Positions 8,858-18,955 of a stretch of DNA of 64,000 nucleotides are shown piece by piece. The translations under genes were made by a program, and so were the position numbers. Position 1 is the first letter of the stretch; each line of letters starts with the position of its first letter. The stretch comes from Yersinia ruckeri ATCC 29473 (GTDB taxonomy: Bacteria > Pseudomonadota > Gammaproteobacteria > Enterobacterales > Enterobacteriaceae). Location of the stretch: positions 317,209-381,208 of the forward strand of contig NZ_KN150747.1 in the NCBI RefSeq assembly GCF_000754815.1. Direction: 5' to 3'. The notes below the pieces were generated by a model. The model did no database searches. It was not told the origin of the DNA and saw nothing but the letters and a program-made list of their open reading frames with translations.

Positions 8858-9433
8858 ATGCTGTTACTGATAGATAACTACGATTCGTTTACCTACAACC
8901 TTTACCAATATTTCTGCGAACTTGGCGCAGAGGTACTGGTGAAACGTAACGATGAAATACAGATTGCCGACATCGAAAAACTGGCACCTTCGCATCTGGT
9001 GATTTCCCCCGGGCCTTGTACACCGAATGAGGCAGGTATCTCGCTGGCAGCCATTCGCCATTTCGCCGGTAAAATACCGATCCTTGGCGTTTGTCTGGGT
9101 CATCAGGCGCTGGGGCAGGCCTTCGGTGCCAGCGTGGTCAGAGCGCGTCAGGTTATGCACGGTAAAACCAGCGCTATCAGTCACAACAGCCAAGGTGTAT
9201 TCCGTGGCTTAAATCAACCCCTCACCGTAACGCGTTACCACTCTCTGGTCATCGCCAAAGAAACACTTCCCGATTGCTTTGAACTCACGGCATGGAGCGA
9301 ACATGATGGTGAAGTGGACGAAATCATGGGAATTCGCCACCGGTTCTTACCACTGGAAGGCGTCCAGTTTCATCCAGAAAGCATCCTCAGTGAGCAAGGT
9401 CATCAATTATTGGATAATTTCCTTAAAAATTAG
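8858..9433 (+). CDS. pabA: aminodeoxychorismate synthase, glutamine amidotransferase subunit
   Basis: Class I glutamine amidotransferase of 191 residues that feeds ammonia to PabB to make 4-amino-4-deoxychorismate in folate synthesis. The catalytic triad is visible: Cys79 in [14 protein letters not shown] and the His and Glu in QFHPESILS; the oxyanion stretch [11 protein letters not shown] is also present. The ATG at 8858 matches the family N terminus ([15 protein letters not shown]). It lies 130 bases before argD, the usual enterobacterial order. Confidence 0.97.
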   Translation: MLLLIDNYDSFTYNLYQYFCELGAEVLVKRNDEIQIADIEKLAPSHLVISPGPCTPNEAGISLAAIRHFAGKIPILGVCLGHQALGQAFGASVVRARQVMHGKTSAISHNSQGVFRGLNQPLTVTRYHSLVIAKETLPDCFELTAWSEHDGEVDEIMGIRHRFLPLEGVQFHPESILSEQGHQLLDNFLKN

Positions 9434-9506
9434 CCTGTTGTGAATGTTTCCCCGTTAAAGGTGTTTTTTGTTTGCCATGATTTGATTTTTTATGCATATT
9501 TCATGA

Positions 9507-10784
<1,278 letters not shown>

Positions 10785-10826
10785 TACGTATTGTCTGGCG
10801 GTATGTCAGGTCTAATCGGAAGATTG

Positions 10827-10851
10827 AAGGGAGGTGGTTCCTCCCTTTTTT
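10827..10851 (+). terminator. rho-independent terminator after argD
   Basis: Stem AAGGGAGG / CCTCCCTT with loop TGGTT, ending in a run of six T. It sits 43 bases after the argD stop and immediately before the convergent yhfK stop, so it may also serve that gene. Confidence 0.88.
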
Positions 10852-10853
10852 AA

Positions 10854-12929
10854 TCAGCTATCCCGCAATTTTCTGTTCAGCCAGATCCCATGATGTGGCC
10901 GTTGACGCCACGCCAGAGACGAGATGGTGTGCATGACACTTAAGTGAGACAGAATCCGCCGCAGGTGGCGCTCCATTTCGGTCATTGGCATATCAGGATG
11001 CAATTCTGGCGGTTGTAAGACGCTATTTTCACTACTGGGACCATCATATTCCAAGCGTTGCTGACAACTCTGCAAGGCAATTTCACAGCGTTGTAAATAA
11101 TCCTCAGCCAACTTATCCGTCAGCATATAGTGATCGCGCGCTAGGATAGTCATCGCATTGATATGCTCGACAATAAACTGGCTATGGGTCACCCATAGGC
11201 GCATATCTGCCAGATAGCGTGAATTGAAGCCCGGCTCTTGCATCGCCTGATTGAGGGAGGTAAAAACGGCATTATGGGACTGATTTACCAACATTCGTTC
11301 TTTGGCTAATTCATCTGTATTGGGATTTTTCGTCAGTAATGACTGCAATAGCTTTTGATCGTTTTCCAACGCTTGATGAGCATTTTTGCGTAACAGACCA
11401 CTCTGCCACTGCGGCCACAGCCAAATAGCGCTACCAAAGGCCAGAGCACAGCCGATCAGCGTATCGATCAGGCGGGGAACCAGAAAATTCAGGCCGTTCA
11501 GAGCCAATAATTGCAAGGTATACACAGCGGTAATTGTCAGCCCAATCACGGCCAACCCATAGTTTTTCCGCAGAACTAGATAAGCCGCCAGTGTGATAAA
11601 TAGCATAATGATTAGCGTGATATTTTCTGGCAATTGTAAATGCAACAAGCCAGCGGCAATCACCAGCCCGACCACGGTACCCAAAGCTCTATGCTGAATT
11701 CTCACTCGCGTGGCGTTATAACCATTTTGCGTCACCAACATCACGGTCAGTAAAATCCAGTAAGGTTTTGGCAGGTTGAATACCATGCCCAAACTGCTGC
11801 CGATAGCCAGAGTGACGGCTAATCGACCGGCATTACGCAAAGCGACAGATTTAAATGAAAGATAGCTTCTTAACGCTGGCCAGAAAGGCAGTCGGTGCTG
11901 ATCTGACATCAGCTCTCGTCGGTACAGCGGGCGTTGGTTACGCAATAAACGTGCAATGCGGCGAAAATGGTAGAAGCAAAATTGGCCAACGGGGTTATCA
12001 GGATATTGTCCGGCAATTTTCTCCAGAGCTGCCAGCTCTTTTGTCATGGTAAAACGCTGTAATTGATGACGGTGGTAGAGAATATTATCAGCTACCACGC
12101 GTAATCGGTGCGCAATAATCTGTGCATTACGACGGATAACCGCTTCGGCGTGGCTTTGCTCAACCAGTTTTTGGACTTCCTCCGGTTGGTGCAGACTTAC
12201 GGTTATATGCTCCTGTAAATCCAGAGCCACCTGAAACATCATACGCAGGCGCTTTTGTTCCATTTTATGAGCGAGCGGCAACATATTAAGTTGTTGATAT
12301 AGCTGATTGATCAGATCCATTACCGCTTGCTGGCGTTGCAACAATGGCGGTAACGCCGTTTCTGGATCGATATGTTGGGTTAATAGGCTATATTTAGCTT
12401 CTAAATAATCGGCCAGTTGCCGATATAGCTGACTAAGAGTTTCCCGCATCGGCTGCTCTTTCCACAGACGGAACCATAAACTGGTAAATAACCCATACCA
12501 AGCGGTGCCAATGATGAAAAGCAGTGGGGTATGCCAGATAGGAAATCGGCCAATCATGCTGAGTGTGAATATTGCCGCCACTAGTGCGGCTGGCAGTAAA
12601 CGGGCATGAAGTGGACTTATTGCACCATTAATGCCGAGAATCAGGGTCAATCCAAACATAATCAGCGGCAGGGGAATGTGCCACAGCAGGCATTGCTGAA
12701 TAAGAAAACTGCTGAGGGCAAATAGAGTGCCGCCAATCACCCAGCGTTTGGTGAAACGCTTGTGAGGGGTATCTAAACCGGCAATATTACAGCAGGCTGG
12801 TACCAGAGCGAAAAGCAGGCCCAGTTGCAGATCACCGAATAATAAGCCAATACTCACTGGTAAGCAGAGCACCAGCGTTTGCCGCAATGCATAATTAACT
12901 TCAGGGTGGTAAATCAGCCGCCGCCACAT
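10854..12929 (-). CDS. yhfK: YhfK, FUSC/YccS-type inner-membrane protein
   Basis: Large inner-membrane protein of 691 residues (the Escherichia protein is about 700). Two blocks of hydrophobic segments (roughly residues 15-165 and 375-500) frame a long soluble helical part, and a second soluble part ends the protein; this is the architecture of the FUSC group, related to aromatic-acid and efflux proteins. No substrate is known. Its position between argD and crp is the enterobacterial one. The start is the ATG at 12929. Confidence 0.93.
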   Translation of the reverse strand: MWRRLIYHPEVNYALRQTLVLCLPVSIGLLFGDLQLGLLFALVPACCNIAGLDTPHKRFTKRWVIGGTLFALSSFLIQQCLLWHIPLPLIMFGLTLILGINGAISPLHARLLPAALVAAIFTLSMIGRFPIWHTPLLFIIGTAWYGLFTSLWFRLWKEQPMRETLSQLYRQLADYLEAKYSLLTQHIDPETALPPLLQRQQAVMDLINQLYQQLNMLPLAHKMEQKRLRMMFQVALDLQEHITVSLHQPEEVQKLVEQSHAEAVIRRNAQIIAHRLRVVADNILYHRHQLQRFTMTKELAALEKIAGQYPDNPVGQFCFYHFRRIARLLRNQRPLYRRELMSDQHRLPFWPALRSYLSFKSVALRNAGRLAVTLAIGSSLGMVFNLPKPYWILLTVMLVTQNGYNATRVRIQHRALGTVVGLVIAAGLLHLQLPENITLIIMLFITLAAYLVLRKNYGLAVIGLTITAVYTLQLLALNGLNFLVPRLIDTLIGCALAFGSAIWLWPQWQSGLLRKNAHQALENDQKLLQSLLTKNPNTDELAKERMLVNQSHNAVFTSLNQAMQEPGFNSRYLADMRLWVTHSQFIVEHINAMTILARDHYMLTDKLAEDYLQRCEIALQSCQQRLEYDGPSSENSVLQPPELHPDMPMTEMERHLRRILSHLSVMHTISSLAWRQRPHHGIWLNRKLRDS

Positions 12930-12965
12930 CAGTTCGATACCAGTAATTTGTCTTTTTGAAAAGAA

Positions 12966-13002
12966 AAAGCCGGTATTGTATTAAGGATACGATACCGGCT
13001 TT
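12966..13002 (-). terminator. terminator after crp
   Basis: A 16-base stem (AAAGCCGGTATTGTAT against ATACGATACCGGCTTT, one wobble pair) with a 5-base loop. On the minus strand it is followed by TTTCTTTTC, and it lies directly downstream of crp. Confidence 0.85.
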
Positions 13003-13010
13003 GGGAGGAG

Positions 13011-13643
13011 TTAACGGGTGCCGTAAACGACAATCGTTTTTCCGTGCGCAGAGATCAGGTTTTGATCTTCGAGCATTTTCAGTATGCGACCGACAGTTTC
13101 GCGGGAACAGCCAACAATCTGACCGATTTCCTGGCGAGTAATTTTAATCTGCATCCCATCTGGGTGTGTCATAGCATCAGGCTGTTTTGCCAGATTGAGC
13201 AGCGTTTGCGCGATACGTCCGGTAACATCGAGGAAGGCGAGGTTACCCACTTTTTCCGACGTAATTTGTAAGCGATTCGCCATCTGTGCAGACAGACGCA
13301 TCAAGATATCTGGATTAACCTGAATCAGTTGGCGGAATTTCTTGTAAGAAATTTCAGCCACTTCACAGGCGGTTTTTGCACGAACCCAGGCACTACGCTC
13401 TTGGCCTTCTTCAAATAATCCAAGTTCACCGATGAAATCCCCCTGGTTTAAATAGGAGAGAATCATTTCTTTACCTTCTTCATCTTTAATCAGAACCGCA
13501 ACGGAACCTTTCACGATGTAGTAAAGCGTTTCGGCTTTTTCACCCTGGTGAATCAGCGTACTCTTCGATGGATACTTATGGATATGGCAGTGAGACAGGA
13601 ACCATTCGAGAGTAGGGTCTGTTTGTGGCTTGCCGAGAACCAT
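13011..13643 (-). CDS. crp: cAMP-activated global regulator CRP
   Basis: Catabolite activator protein of 210 residues, nearly identical to Escherichia CRP. The cAMP-binding domain has [21 protein letters not shown], containing the Gly-Glu and Arg-Ser cAMP contacts; the dimer helix and the helix-turn-helix follow, with the recognition helix [13 protein letters not shown] carrying the Arg-Glu-Arg DNA contacts. The ATG is at 13643. Its neighbours yhfK and divergent yhfA match Escherichia. Confidence 0.99.
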   Translation of the reverse strand: MVLGKPQTDPTLEWFLSHCHIHKYPSKSTLIHQGEKAETLYYIVKGSVAVLIKDEEGKEMILSYLNQGDFIGELGLFEEGQERSAWVRAKTACEVAEISYKKFRQLIQVNPDILMRLSAQMANRLQITSEKVGNLAFLDVTGRIAQTLLNLAKQPDAMTHPDGMQIKITRQEIGQIVGCSRETVGRILKMLEDQNLISAHGKTIVVYGTR

Positions 13644-13976
13644 TCGCTGTTATCCTCTGTTGTTATCGCTGCCTAACTTAACAGGGTTCAGAGTTCCCCG
13701 TACGGCGTGCTTATAAAATACACTTTCTCTTAGCATATTAATGTGCTCAATTGCTGAAAGGTATAGCCTTGATACATACTAGATAAAGATCCTTCATTGA
13801 TTCTTGATCTTTAGCCTTTTTATTCTAAGAAAGATCTCTTTCGGCTTTGTTTGTAGCACAGGATGAAGCCAGTGTCTTGTGTTGTATCGCTTCAGCATGA
13901 TAAGGGTCGGGTTACATTGCCACTTTATGAATGAAAGAGTAGTCTGATTCGGAAAAATCAACGGGGAGTGATGGGT
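13644..13976. other. crp-yhfA divergent intergenic region
   Basis: About 330 bases carrying the promoters of crp (minus) and yhfA (plus). In Escherichia this region has CRP sites and a divergent RNA that control crp. I saw no clear TGTGA-N6-TCACA match here and no small gene. Confidence 0.5.
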
Positions 13977-14387
13977 ATGCAGGCACGTGTAAAATGGGTT
14001 GAGGGTCTGACTTTTCTGGGCGAATCAGCTTCTGGCCATCAGGTTTTAATGGACGGTAACGCTGGCGATAAAGCGCCGAGTCCAATGGAAATGTTGCTGA
14101 TGGCGGCGGGAGGATGCAGCGCTATCGATGTGGTTTCCATTTTACAGAAAGGGCGCAATAACGTACGCGACTGCGAAGTAAAATTAACTTCGGAACGCCG
14201 GGAAGAAGCTCCTCGTCTGTTTACTTTGATTAATCTGCACTTTATCGTTAGCGGTAAAGACCTTACAGAGAAAGTGGTGGAACGCGCCGTCGAGCTTTCT
14301 GCGGAGAAATACTGCTCTGTCTCACTGATGCTTGGCAAGGCGGCCACCATCACTCACAGTTTTGAAATTCGGACTCTGGCCTGTTGA
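13977..14387 (+). CDS. yhfA: OsmC/Ohr-family protein YhfA
   Basis: OsmC-like protein of 136 residues, close to Escherichia YhfA, with the family segment SPMEMLLMAAGGCSAIDVV (one Cys) and the second Cys in EKYCSVSLML. The two Cys are the peroxidatic and resolving pair in OsmC and Ohr; a role for YhfA itself is not established. The ATG at 13977 matches the Escherichia start (MQARVKWVEGL) and is well spaced from GGAG at 13965-13968. The gene ends one base before the IS-type relic, so its last few codons (IRTLAC) could have been altered by the insertion. Confidence 0.95.
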   Translation: MQARVKWVEGLTFLGESASGHQVLMDGNAGDKAPSPMEMLLMAAGGCSAIDVVSILQKGRNNVRDCEVKLTSERREEAPRLFTLINLHFIVSGKDLTEKVVERAVELSAEKYCSVSLMLGKAATITHSFEIRTLAC

Positions 14388-15180
14388 CATCCTCCCCGTC
14401 CTAAAGAATGGAGATTCCTACAGCGTTCAGACCGGAGCCTGAATCACCTCGGTGGGTGACTGCACCCTCCCTCCACAGGCAAGCACGGCATGCCCTGCCG
14501 CTAAAATGTTACGAGCACCATTGATATCGGCGTTCTCGGTATATCCGCACTCAAGGCACTCGAATCTACTTTGTGACAGGCGGTTCTCTTTCACTGTATG
14601 ACCACAGCAGGCGCAACGCTGGCTGGTATATTGGAGGTATCGCCAGAACCTGACCACCGCGCCAGAGCTGCTTGTACTCAAGCTGGCGACGCATTTCATA
14701 CCCCCCCTGATCCCGTATCGAGCGGTTCAAGCCTGATTTGGCTTTGACGTTTCGTCCGTGCTGCTCTGCCGTGCTTTTTGCCGATTTCGACATGTTACTG
14801 ACCTTCAAGTCTTCAATGATGATCATCGCGTGGTTTTTGCTGATTTCACTGGTGACTTTATGAAGGTAGTCGCGGCGGATACTGGCAATATGCGAGTGCA
14901 GACGCTGAATTTTTACCTTCTGTTTCTGCCAGTTTGCGCTGAATTTCACTTTGCGGATTAACTGGTGCTGGAGTATTGCCAGCTTGCGCTGGCTTGTTTT
15001 GAAACTGTTGACGGGCGGGTATACCGTGCCATCTGAAAGCGTGGCGAGTTTTGTGACTCCGGCATCCAGTCCGACCATCGATTCTGCGTTGTGAACGGGG
15101 GGTAGCCACTTCGTATTCAGTCTGGATACTGGCGTACCATTTCCCACATGACTAACTGACAGTGACGTTTTTCACTTCAC
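14388..15180 (-). mobile_element. decayed IS200/IS605-family element (OrfB/TnpB only)
   Basis: The plus-strand segment TCCTCCCCGTCCTAAAGAAT at 14391-14410, continuing GGAGATTCCTACAG, is the typical right-end structure of IS605 OrfB elements, which also encodes the 3' part of the omegaRNA guide. It is followed on the minus strand by a broken tnpB. No tnpA is present and the left end is missing, so the element is a relic. It separates yhfA from the four-gene cluster. Confidence 0.8.
14427..15180 (-). pseudogene. truncated, frameshifted tnpB (RNA-guided nuclease of IS605 elements)
   Basis: The minus strand first reads GEVKNVTVS, then an in-frame stop, then SCGKWYASIQTEYEVATP; after a G6 tract (C6 on the coding strand, 15097-15102) the frame shifts to SMVGLDAGVTKLATLSDGT (RuvC-I Asp) and IIIEDLKVSNM (RuvC-II Glu). 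A second shift near 14630-14640 leads to QRCACCGH and ECLECGY, the zinc ribbon, and [12 protein letters not shown] (RuvC-III Asp). Thus one stop, two frameshifts and loss of about 180 N-terminal residues. All three catalytic acidic residues remain readable but cannot be made as one protein. Confidence 0.88.
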
Positions 15181-16430
15181 CCACTATTTTTTAAATAAAT
15201 GCCCTGTTTTTCCAACTGGCGGATTGTTCGATAATCCCGGCGAAGTACATCTTTTGATGAGTGAACCAGATAAATGGTTCCAGGCTGACTGAATACATCT
15301 TGCGTGACGCCGATAGATTGACCATCATCGATATAAAATACCGCCTGCGAGAAGGACGCCAGTTTTTGCAGCTCAGTGACAAAATCCTGCTGATGGAAAA
15401 TACCTTCATGGGTATTAATTAGGCAAACATTATAAGAATGGTTGAGCAATTGGTAAGGTGCAGGTGATTCCGTCAGAGCTAAAAAACGTTCAGGTTCGGT
15501 AATTGCCATGACTGTTGCACTTATCTGACCGAGTTGCGTAGTGCGAGCTGATATTTCCGGCCTTAGGATGCCATCGGTTCGTGCGGCGACTTCGACCAAT
15601 TTGGGGCCTTGTGCCGTCAACATCACTTCCGCATGACTTGGGCCATTATGAATACCCAATGCAGCAATAGCCTGACGGGTATAATCCACCAGCGTCCAAT
15701 AGTGTGTAAAAGATTCGTCCAGAATATCATCGATATCGTAGAGAATTCGGCCAGATTCAAGACGGACTTTAGTATAGCGAACCACTTCGGTAACCCGTGT
15801 TTTACCCTGAAGAGAAACCATATTTACCACGTATTCGACGCCGTCGAGATATTCCTGAATTAATACCTGTTTATTGACGATATTCAATTTACTGTGGCTG
15901 CCAAGAATTTGCGCAAAGGCTGCTTTAGCCTCGGTAAGGTTATGACAAATAAATACGCCATCAGAACCCGCACTGGCGAGCGGCTTCAATACTACAGGGA
16001 AGAGGTTGTGATGTTTAATCCACCATTCCGCGGCCATCCATTCTTGCGTTTTTAGCTGCTTGGCTGCGGCTAATCCAGCACTTGAAATGGCCTGAATCAT
16101 GTCATATTTATTCCTACGAGCATGGCTATGGTTATAATCATTAGAAAATCCTAATGCAAAATGGCGATTTAATTCGTCACTAAGTAACACACCACTTTCT
16201 GCTCCAGCAATAATATAATGGGGCGAAAACATACTTATTTTCTGACAGGTTTCAGCATAATCTTGACATGTCAGAAAAGCAGAGTATATCGTATAGTCAA
16301 AGTTCTTGTAATAATATTCATGTATATCAGGATCAGATGAAACATGGAGTAAAACACATCCGTAATCATAAAGTTCTCTTGCCAAGAATTTACCTGACGA
16401 AAAACCATCAACAATGACGACTCTAATCAT
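15177..16430 (-). CDS. ATP-grasp ligase, last gene of an uncharacterised biosynthetic operon
   Basis: A 417-residue ATP-grasp enzyme of the carboxylate-amine/amino-acid ligase kind. A pre-ATP-grasp Rossmann-like domain starts the protein (VVIVDGFSSGKFLAREL; AGAESGVLLSDELN near 76-88). The ATP-binding core has VVLKPLASAGSDGVF (Lys149), QEYLDGVEYVVN (192-203), and the metal-binding strand pair GPSHAEVM (Glu268) and KLVEVAAR (Glu280). It would join a carboxylate to an amine using ATP. It starts at ATG 16430 with GGAG upstream, 13 bases after the exporter gene. The last codons and stop overlap the edge of the tnpB relic, so the C terminus may have been trimmed. Substrates are unknown. Confidence 0.85.
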   Translation of the reverse strand: MIRVVIVDGFSSGKFLARELYDYGCVLLHVSSDPDIHEYYYKNFDYTIYSAFLTCQDYAETCQKISMFSPHYIIAGAESGVLLSDELNRHFALGFSNDYNHSHARRNKYDMIQAISSAGLAAAKQLKTQEWMAAEWWIKHHNLFPVVLKPLASAGSDGVFICHNLTEAKAAFAQILGSHSKLNIVNKQVLIQEYLDGVEYVVNMVSLQGKTRVTEVVRYTKVRLESGRILYDIDDILDESFTHYWTLVDYTRQAIAALGIHNGPSHAEVMLTAQGPKLVEVAARTDGILRPEISARTTQLGQISATVMAITEPERFLALTESPAPYQLLNHSYNVCLINTHEGIFHQQDFVTELQKLASFSQAVFYIDDGQSIGVTQDVFSQPGTIYLVHSSKDVLRRDYRTIRQLEKQGIYLKNSG

Positions 16431-16443
16431 TTTTAACTCCTGG

Positions 16444-17373
16444 TTATTTAGCTGTCTTTAATTTAAAAATGGATAAGTAAAGTAATAGAATAAGAATAAA
16501 ACTCAATGAAACTATGCTACTTATAGAAACAGATATCCGCTCATCAAGGTATTGCAATATCAAAGTAAAAATAGGTAAAGTCAGTAAGACTAATGAAACT
16601 CTTAGCGCCGTTAAATAAAATATTGTTTTTTGTATAAGATAGATAGGAAGAATATGGCCGATGAGAACCAGTATGATCAGTGGAATTATATAATTATCAT
16701 TAACCAAAAATAGTTGTTTATCTGAGGAGAGATAAACAAATGATGCCAGCAATATTAATATATTCCGTACTGCAAGGATCTCGTAAGTTTGCCAGCCGCG
16801 TTGAAACATTATTTTAGATACGATGGTGTACAGAACGGTGCCGAGTGCACAAAGAATGACGCTAATAATCCCTACGATACGTTGAGTCGGCGAAGTGCTC
16901 GTTAGTCCGCTACTGCCAGTAAAGGAGTTGATCAACATAATGAATACGGCGATCAGCACTAAATATGAAACCACTTTTTCAGCTCGGGCCGCGGGAGTGT
17001 TATCTTTTAACCAATGGGAGAGGACGTAAGAGGACAGAACGATAGTCAATGCCGGTCCGCAGGCAACGGAAACTACGCCAACTACGGCAGGTTCAAGGTA
17101 GCGCAGAGAGTAGAATAGACCGCCCCAATTTAATAACACTGATATATTTACCATTAAAACTAACCAGGCATCTGACTGTATTTTTCCTATGAGTTCGGAA
17201 AGACCTTTACGCCACGAGATAATAAAGAAAACCGAGCTTGATGAAATAAAACAATAAAAAACCAGTGTCATTGTATTAAATGATTGCGTAATATAAGCAA
17301 CATATACATCAAAAGCTGCGCTAATTAAACAGAATGTAACGCCGATAATTATACCGATATAATGTATTGGCAC
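16444..17373 (-). CDS. EamA-type drug/metabolite transporter of the operon
   Basis: A 309-residue protein with about 10 hydrophobic segments, the layout of the EamA (DMT) group, which commonly exports amino acids and small metabolites. The segment NWGGLFYSLRYLEPAVVGVV in the first half is typical of the EamA repeat. The start is GTG at 17373 with AAAGG about 8 bases upstream. It is 12 bases after the phosphoribosyltransferase gene and 13 before the ATP-grasp gene, so it is probably co-translated with them and exports or imports their product. Confidence 0.82.
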   Translation of the reverse strand: MPIHYIGIIIGVTFCLISAAFDVYVAYITQSFNTMTLVFYCFISSSSVFFIISWRKGLSELIGKIQSDAWLVLMVNISVLLNWGGLFYSLRYLEPAVVGVVSVACGPALTIVLSSYVLSHWLKDNTPAARAEKVVSYLVLIAVFIMLINSFTGSSGLTSTSPTQRIVGIISVILCALGTVLYTIVSKIMFQRGWQTYEILAVRNILILLASFVYLSSDKQLFLVNDNYIIPLIILVLIGHILPIYLIQKTIFYLTALRVSLVLLTLPIFTLILQYLDERISVSISSIVSLSFILILLLYLSIFKLKTAK

Positions 17374-17385
17374 GAAGTTAACCTT

Positions 17386-17952
17386 TTATTCCTTTACGAT
17401 GGTGACTTTATTTTTGTCAATGGATATCTTCAGCGTGCTGTTAACAGTTATACCTGTTTTTTCCAGTACGTGGTTTCTACCATTTTGCTGTACTTTCTCT
17501 ACGGCACAAAAAATCCCAGTCACTTCGCCACCAAAATGGCGGATTGATTCCACCAGTGAAATAGCCGTTCCGCCAGTACTTAATGTATCGTCAATAATAG
17601 CAACCCGATCACCGTGACAAATGCCATTTAAATATAAAGAACCTTCGAAGTATTCGGATTGGAGGTTAACTTTGTGTGTTGTAATATCGTCTAAACTATA
17701 GGGGTACCAGCGTGCCATAGCCAAAGGTATACCGGTAAAGATTGAAATTGCAGTGGCCAGCGGAGCCCCTTTATCTTCTTCAGTTACGATTTTATCGATA
17801 GTGAGATCCATTGTCTTTATAATACGGTATGCCACTTCGATTAATAATTCTGGACGCAAGGCTGGAAGTTGATCAGTAAATTCGTTAACCGTTGTTAGAT
17901 GCCTCCCTGAATAGACAATCTGAGCGTTATTATAGACTTCTTCAAGTAACAT
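17386..17952 (-). CDS. phosphoribosyltransferase, adenine-PRTase-like, of the operon
   Basis: Type I phosphoribosyltransferase of 188 residues. The PRPP-binding signature VAIIDDTLSTGGT lies at residues 117-129 (two Asp, then the phosphate loop), and TEEDKGAPLATAIS (57-70) matches the pyrophosphate-side loop of adenine/xanthine PRTases. It would transfer ribose-5-phosphate from PRPP to a base or other nucleophile. The usual apt gene of enterobacteria is elsewhere and differs, so this is probably a dedicated pathway enzyme. Start ATG 17952 with AAGGA upstream. Confidence 0.82.
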   Translation of the reverse strand: MLLEEVYNNAQIVYSGRHLTTVNEFTDQLPALRPELLIEVAYRIIKTMDLTIDKIVTEEDKGAPLATAISIFTGIPLAMARWYPYSLDDITTHKVNLQSEYFEGSLYLNGICHGDRVAIIDDTLSTGGTAISLVESIRHFGGEVTGIFCAVEKVQQNGRNHVLEKTGITVNSTLKISIDKNKVTIVKE

Positions 17953-18013
17953 AGTGAATATCCTTATGCGCTTTAACTTAATTGTTACGGTAACTATTAC
18001 TCCAATGGACTAT

Positions 18014-18955
18014 TTATTCCGAATATTCTGGATAGATACCATCCCAGCGACTTTTGTATTTCCAGGCGCTATCGAAAAATAATGTTATGATTGTTTTATT
18101 TTCAACTTTTTCAACAAGTTTTTCACAGATAACTAGATTTGCTCCGCAGGTTGGGCCAATGTTCAGTTTTTCACTTTCGTTGTACTCCTTCATTTTTTTC
18201 CACGACTGATTTCCATTAACGGTAACCACTTCATCAATTAAGCCAATATCGGTATTTACCGATATGATTCCTGCGCCTAACCCCATAAGGTTATGATTAC
18301 GATGTTTGAAATTTAGATGATTTTTCAGGGCATAGATAGGAGAGGAGTTTTCAACCTCAATAGCAATGGTTTTCAAACGTGGAAAATCAGATTTCAAAAT
18401 GTGGCTGATGCCTGAGAAGGTGCCACCTGTCCCAATGCAACAGATAAAGTAATCTGGGATAATACGCTGTCTGTTTAGTTGTTCGCAAATTTCATGACCA
18501 CATTGATACCAAGCCTCTTTATTCAGTAAAGACGTTGATTGATCGATGAAAAATGTATTTTCACGGTTCTTTTTAAGGAAGGAGTTGGCGCTGTCGATGG
18601 TTCCTGACAGAAATTTATCTTTTGCCGTCTCTACAATTGTCGCACCAAATCTTAATATTTGATCTTTTCGTTCCTGTGTCATTCCTTCCGGCATGAAAAT
18701 TACAGTCTTATAACCTTTTCGCTGTGCTATCCATGCTAATGAGGCACCACCATTACCCGTTGAGCATTCAATCAGTGTCATTCCTTTTCTTATTTTCTTG
18801 GTTTTCTCTAACTCATTTATTATATGAATGAATGTTCTATCTTTATGACTTCCTGTTGGGTTTTGATACTCACATTTGGCAAATACTTGATTCCCATTCA
18901 AATTGAGTTTGTTTATTTTTATCAGTGGTGTATTTCCAATAACCGTGTTCTCCAT
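18014..18955 (-). CDS. PLP-dependent fold-type II enzyme (cysteine-synthase-like), first gene of the operon
   Basis: A 313-residue member of the cysteine synthase / cystathionine beta-synthase / threonine synthase group. Near residue 38, NPTGSHKDR contains the Lys that binds PLP; ECSTGNGGASLA (63-74) is the substrate carboxylate loop; GTGGTFSG (175-182) is the PLP phosphate loop. Such enzymes run beta- or gamma-replacement or elimination on serine or threonine derivatives; in secondary metabolism some make 2,3-diaminopropionate precursors. Which reaction applies here is unknown. It starts at ATG 18955 with AAGGGA upstream and is 61 bases from the PRTase gene. Confidence 0.83.
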   Translation of the reverse strand: MENTVIGNTPLIKINKLNLNGNQVFAKCEYQNPTGSHKDRTFIHIINELEKTKKIRKGMTLIECSTGNGGASLAWIAQRKGYKTVIFMPEGMTQERKDQILRFGATIVETAKDKFLSGTIDSANSFLKKNRENTFFIDQSTSLLNKEAWYQCGHEICEQLNRQRIIPDYFICCIGTGGTFSGISHILKSDFPRLKTIAIEVENSSPIYALKNHLNFKHRNHNLMGLGAGIISVNTDIGLIDEVVTVNGNQSWKKMKEYNESEKLNIGPTCGANLVICEKLVEKVENKTIITLFFDSAWKYKSRWDGIYPEYSE

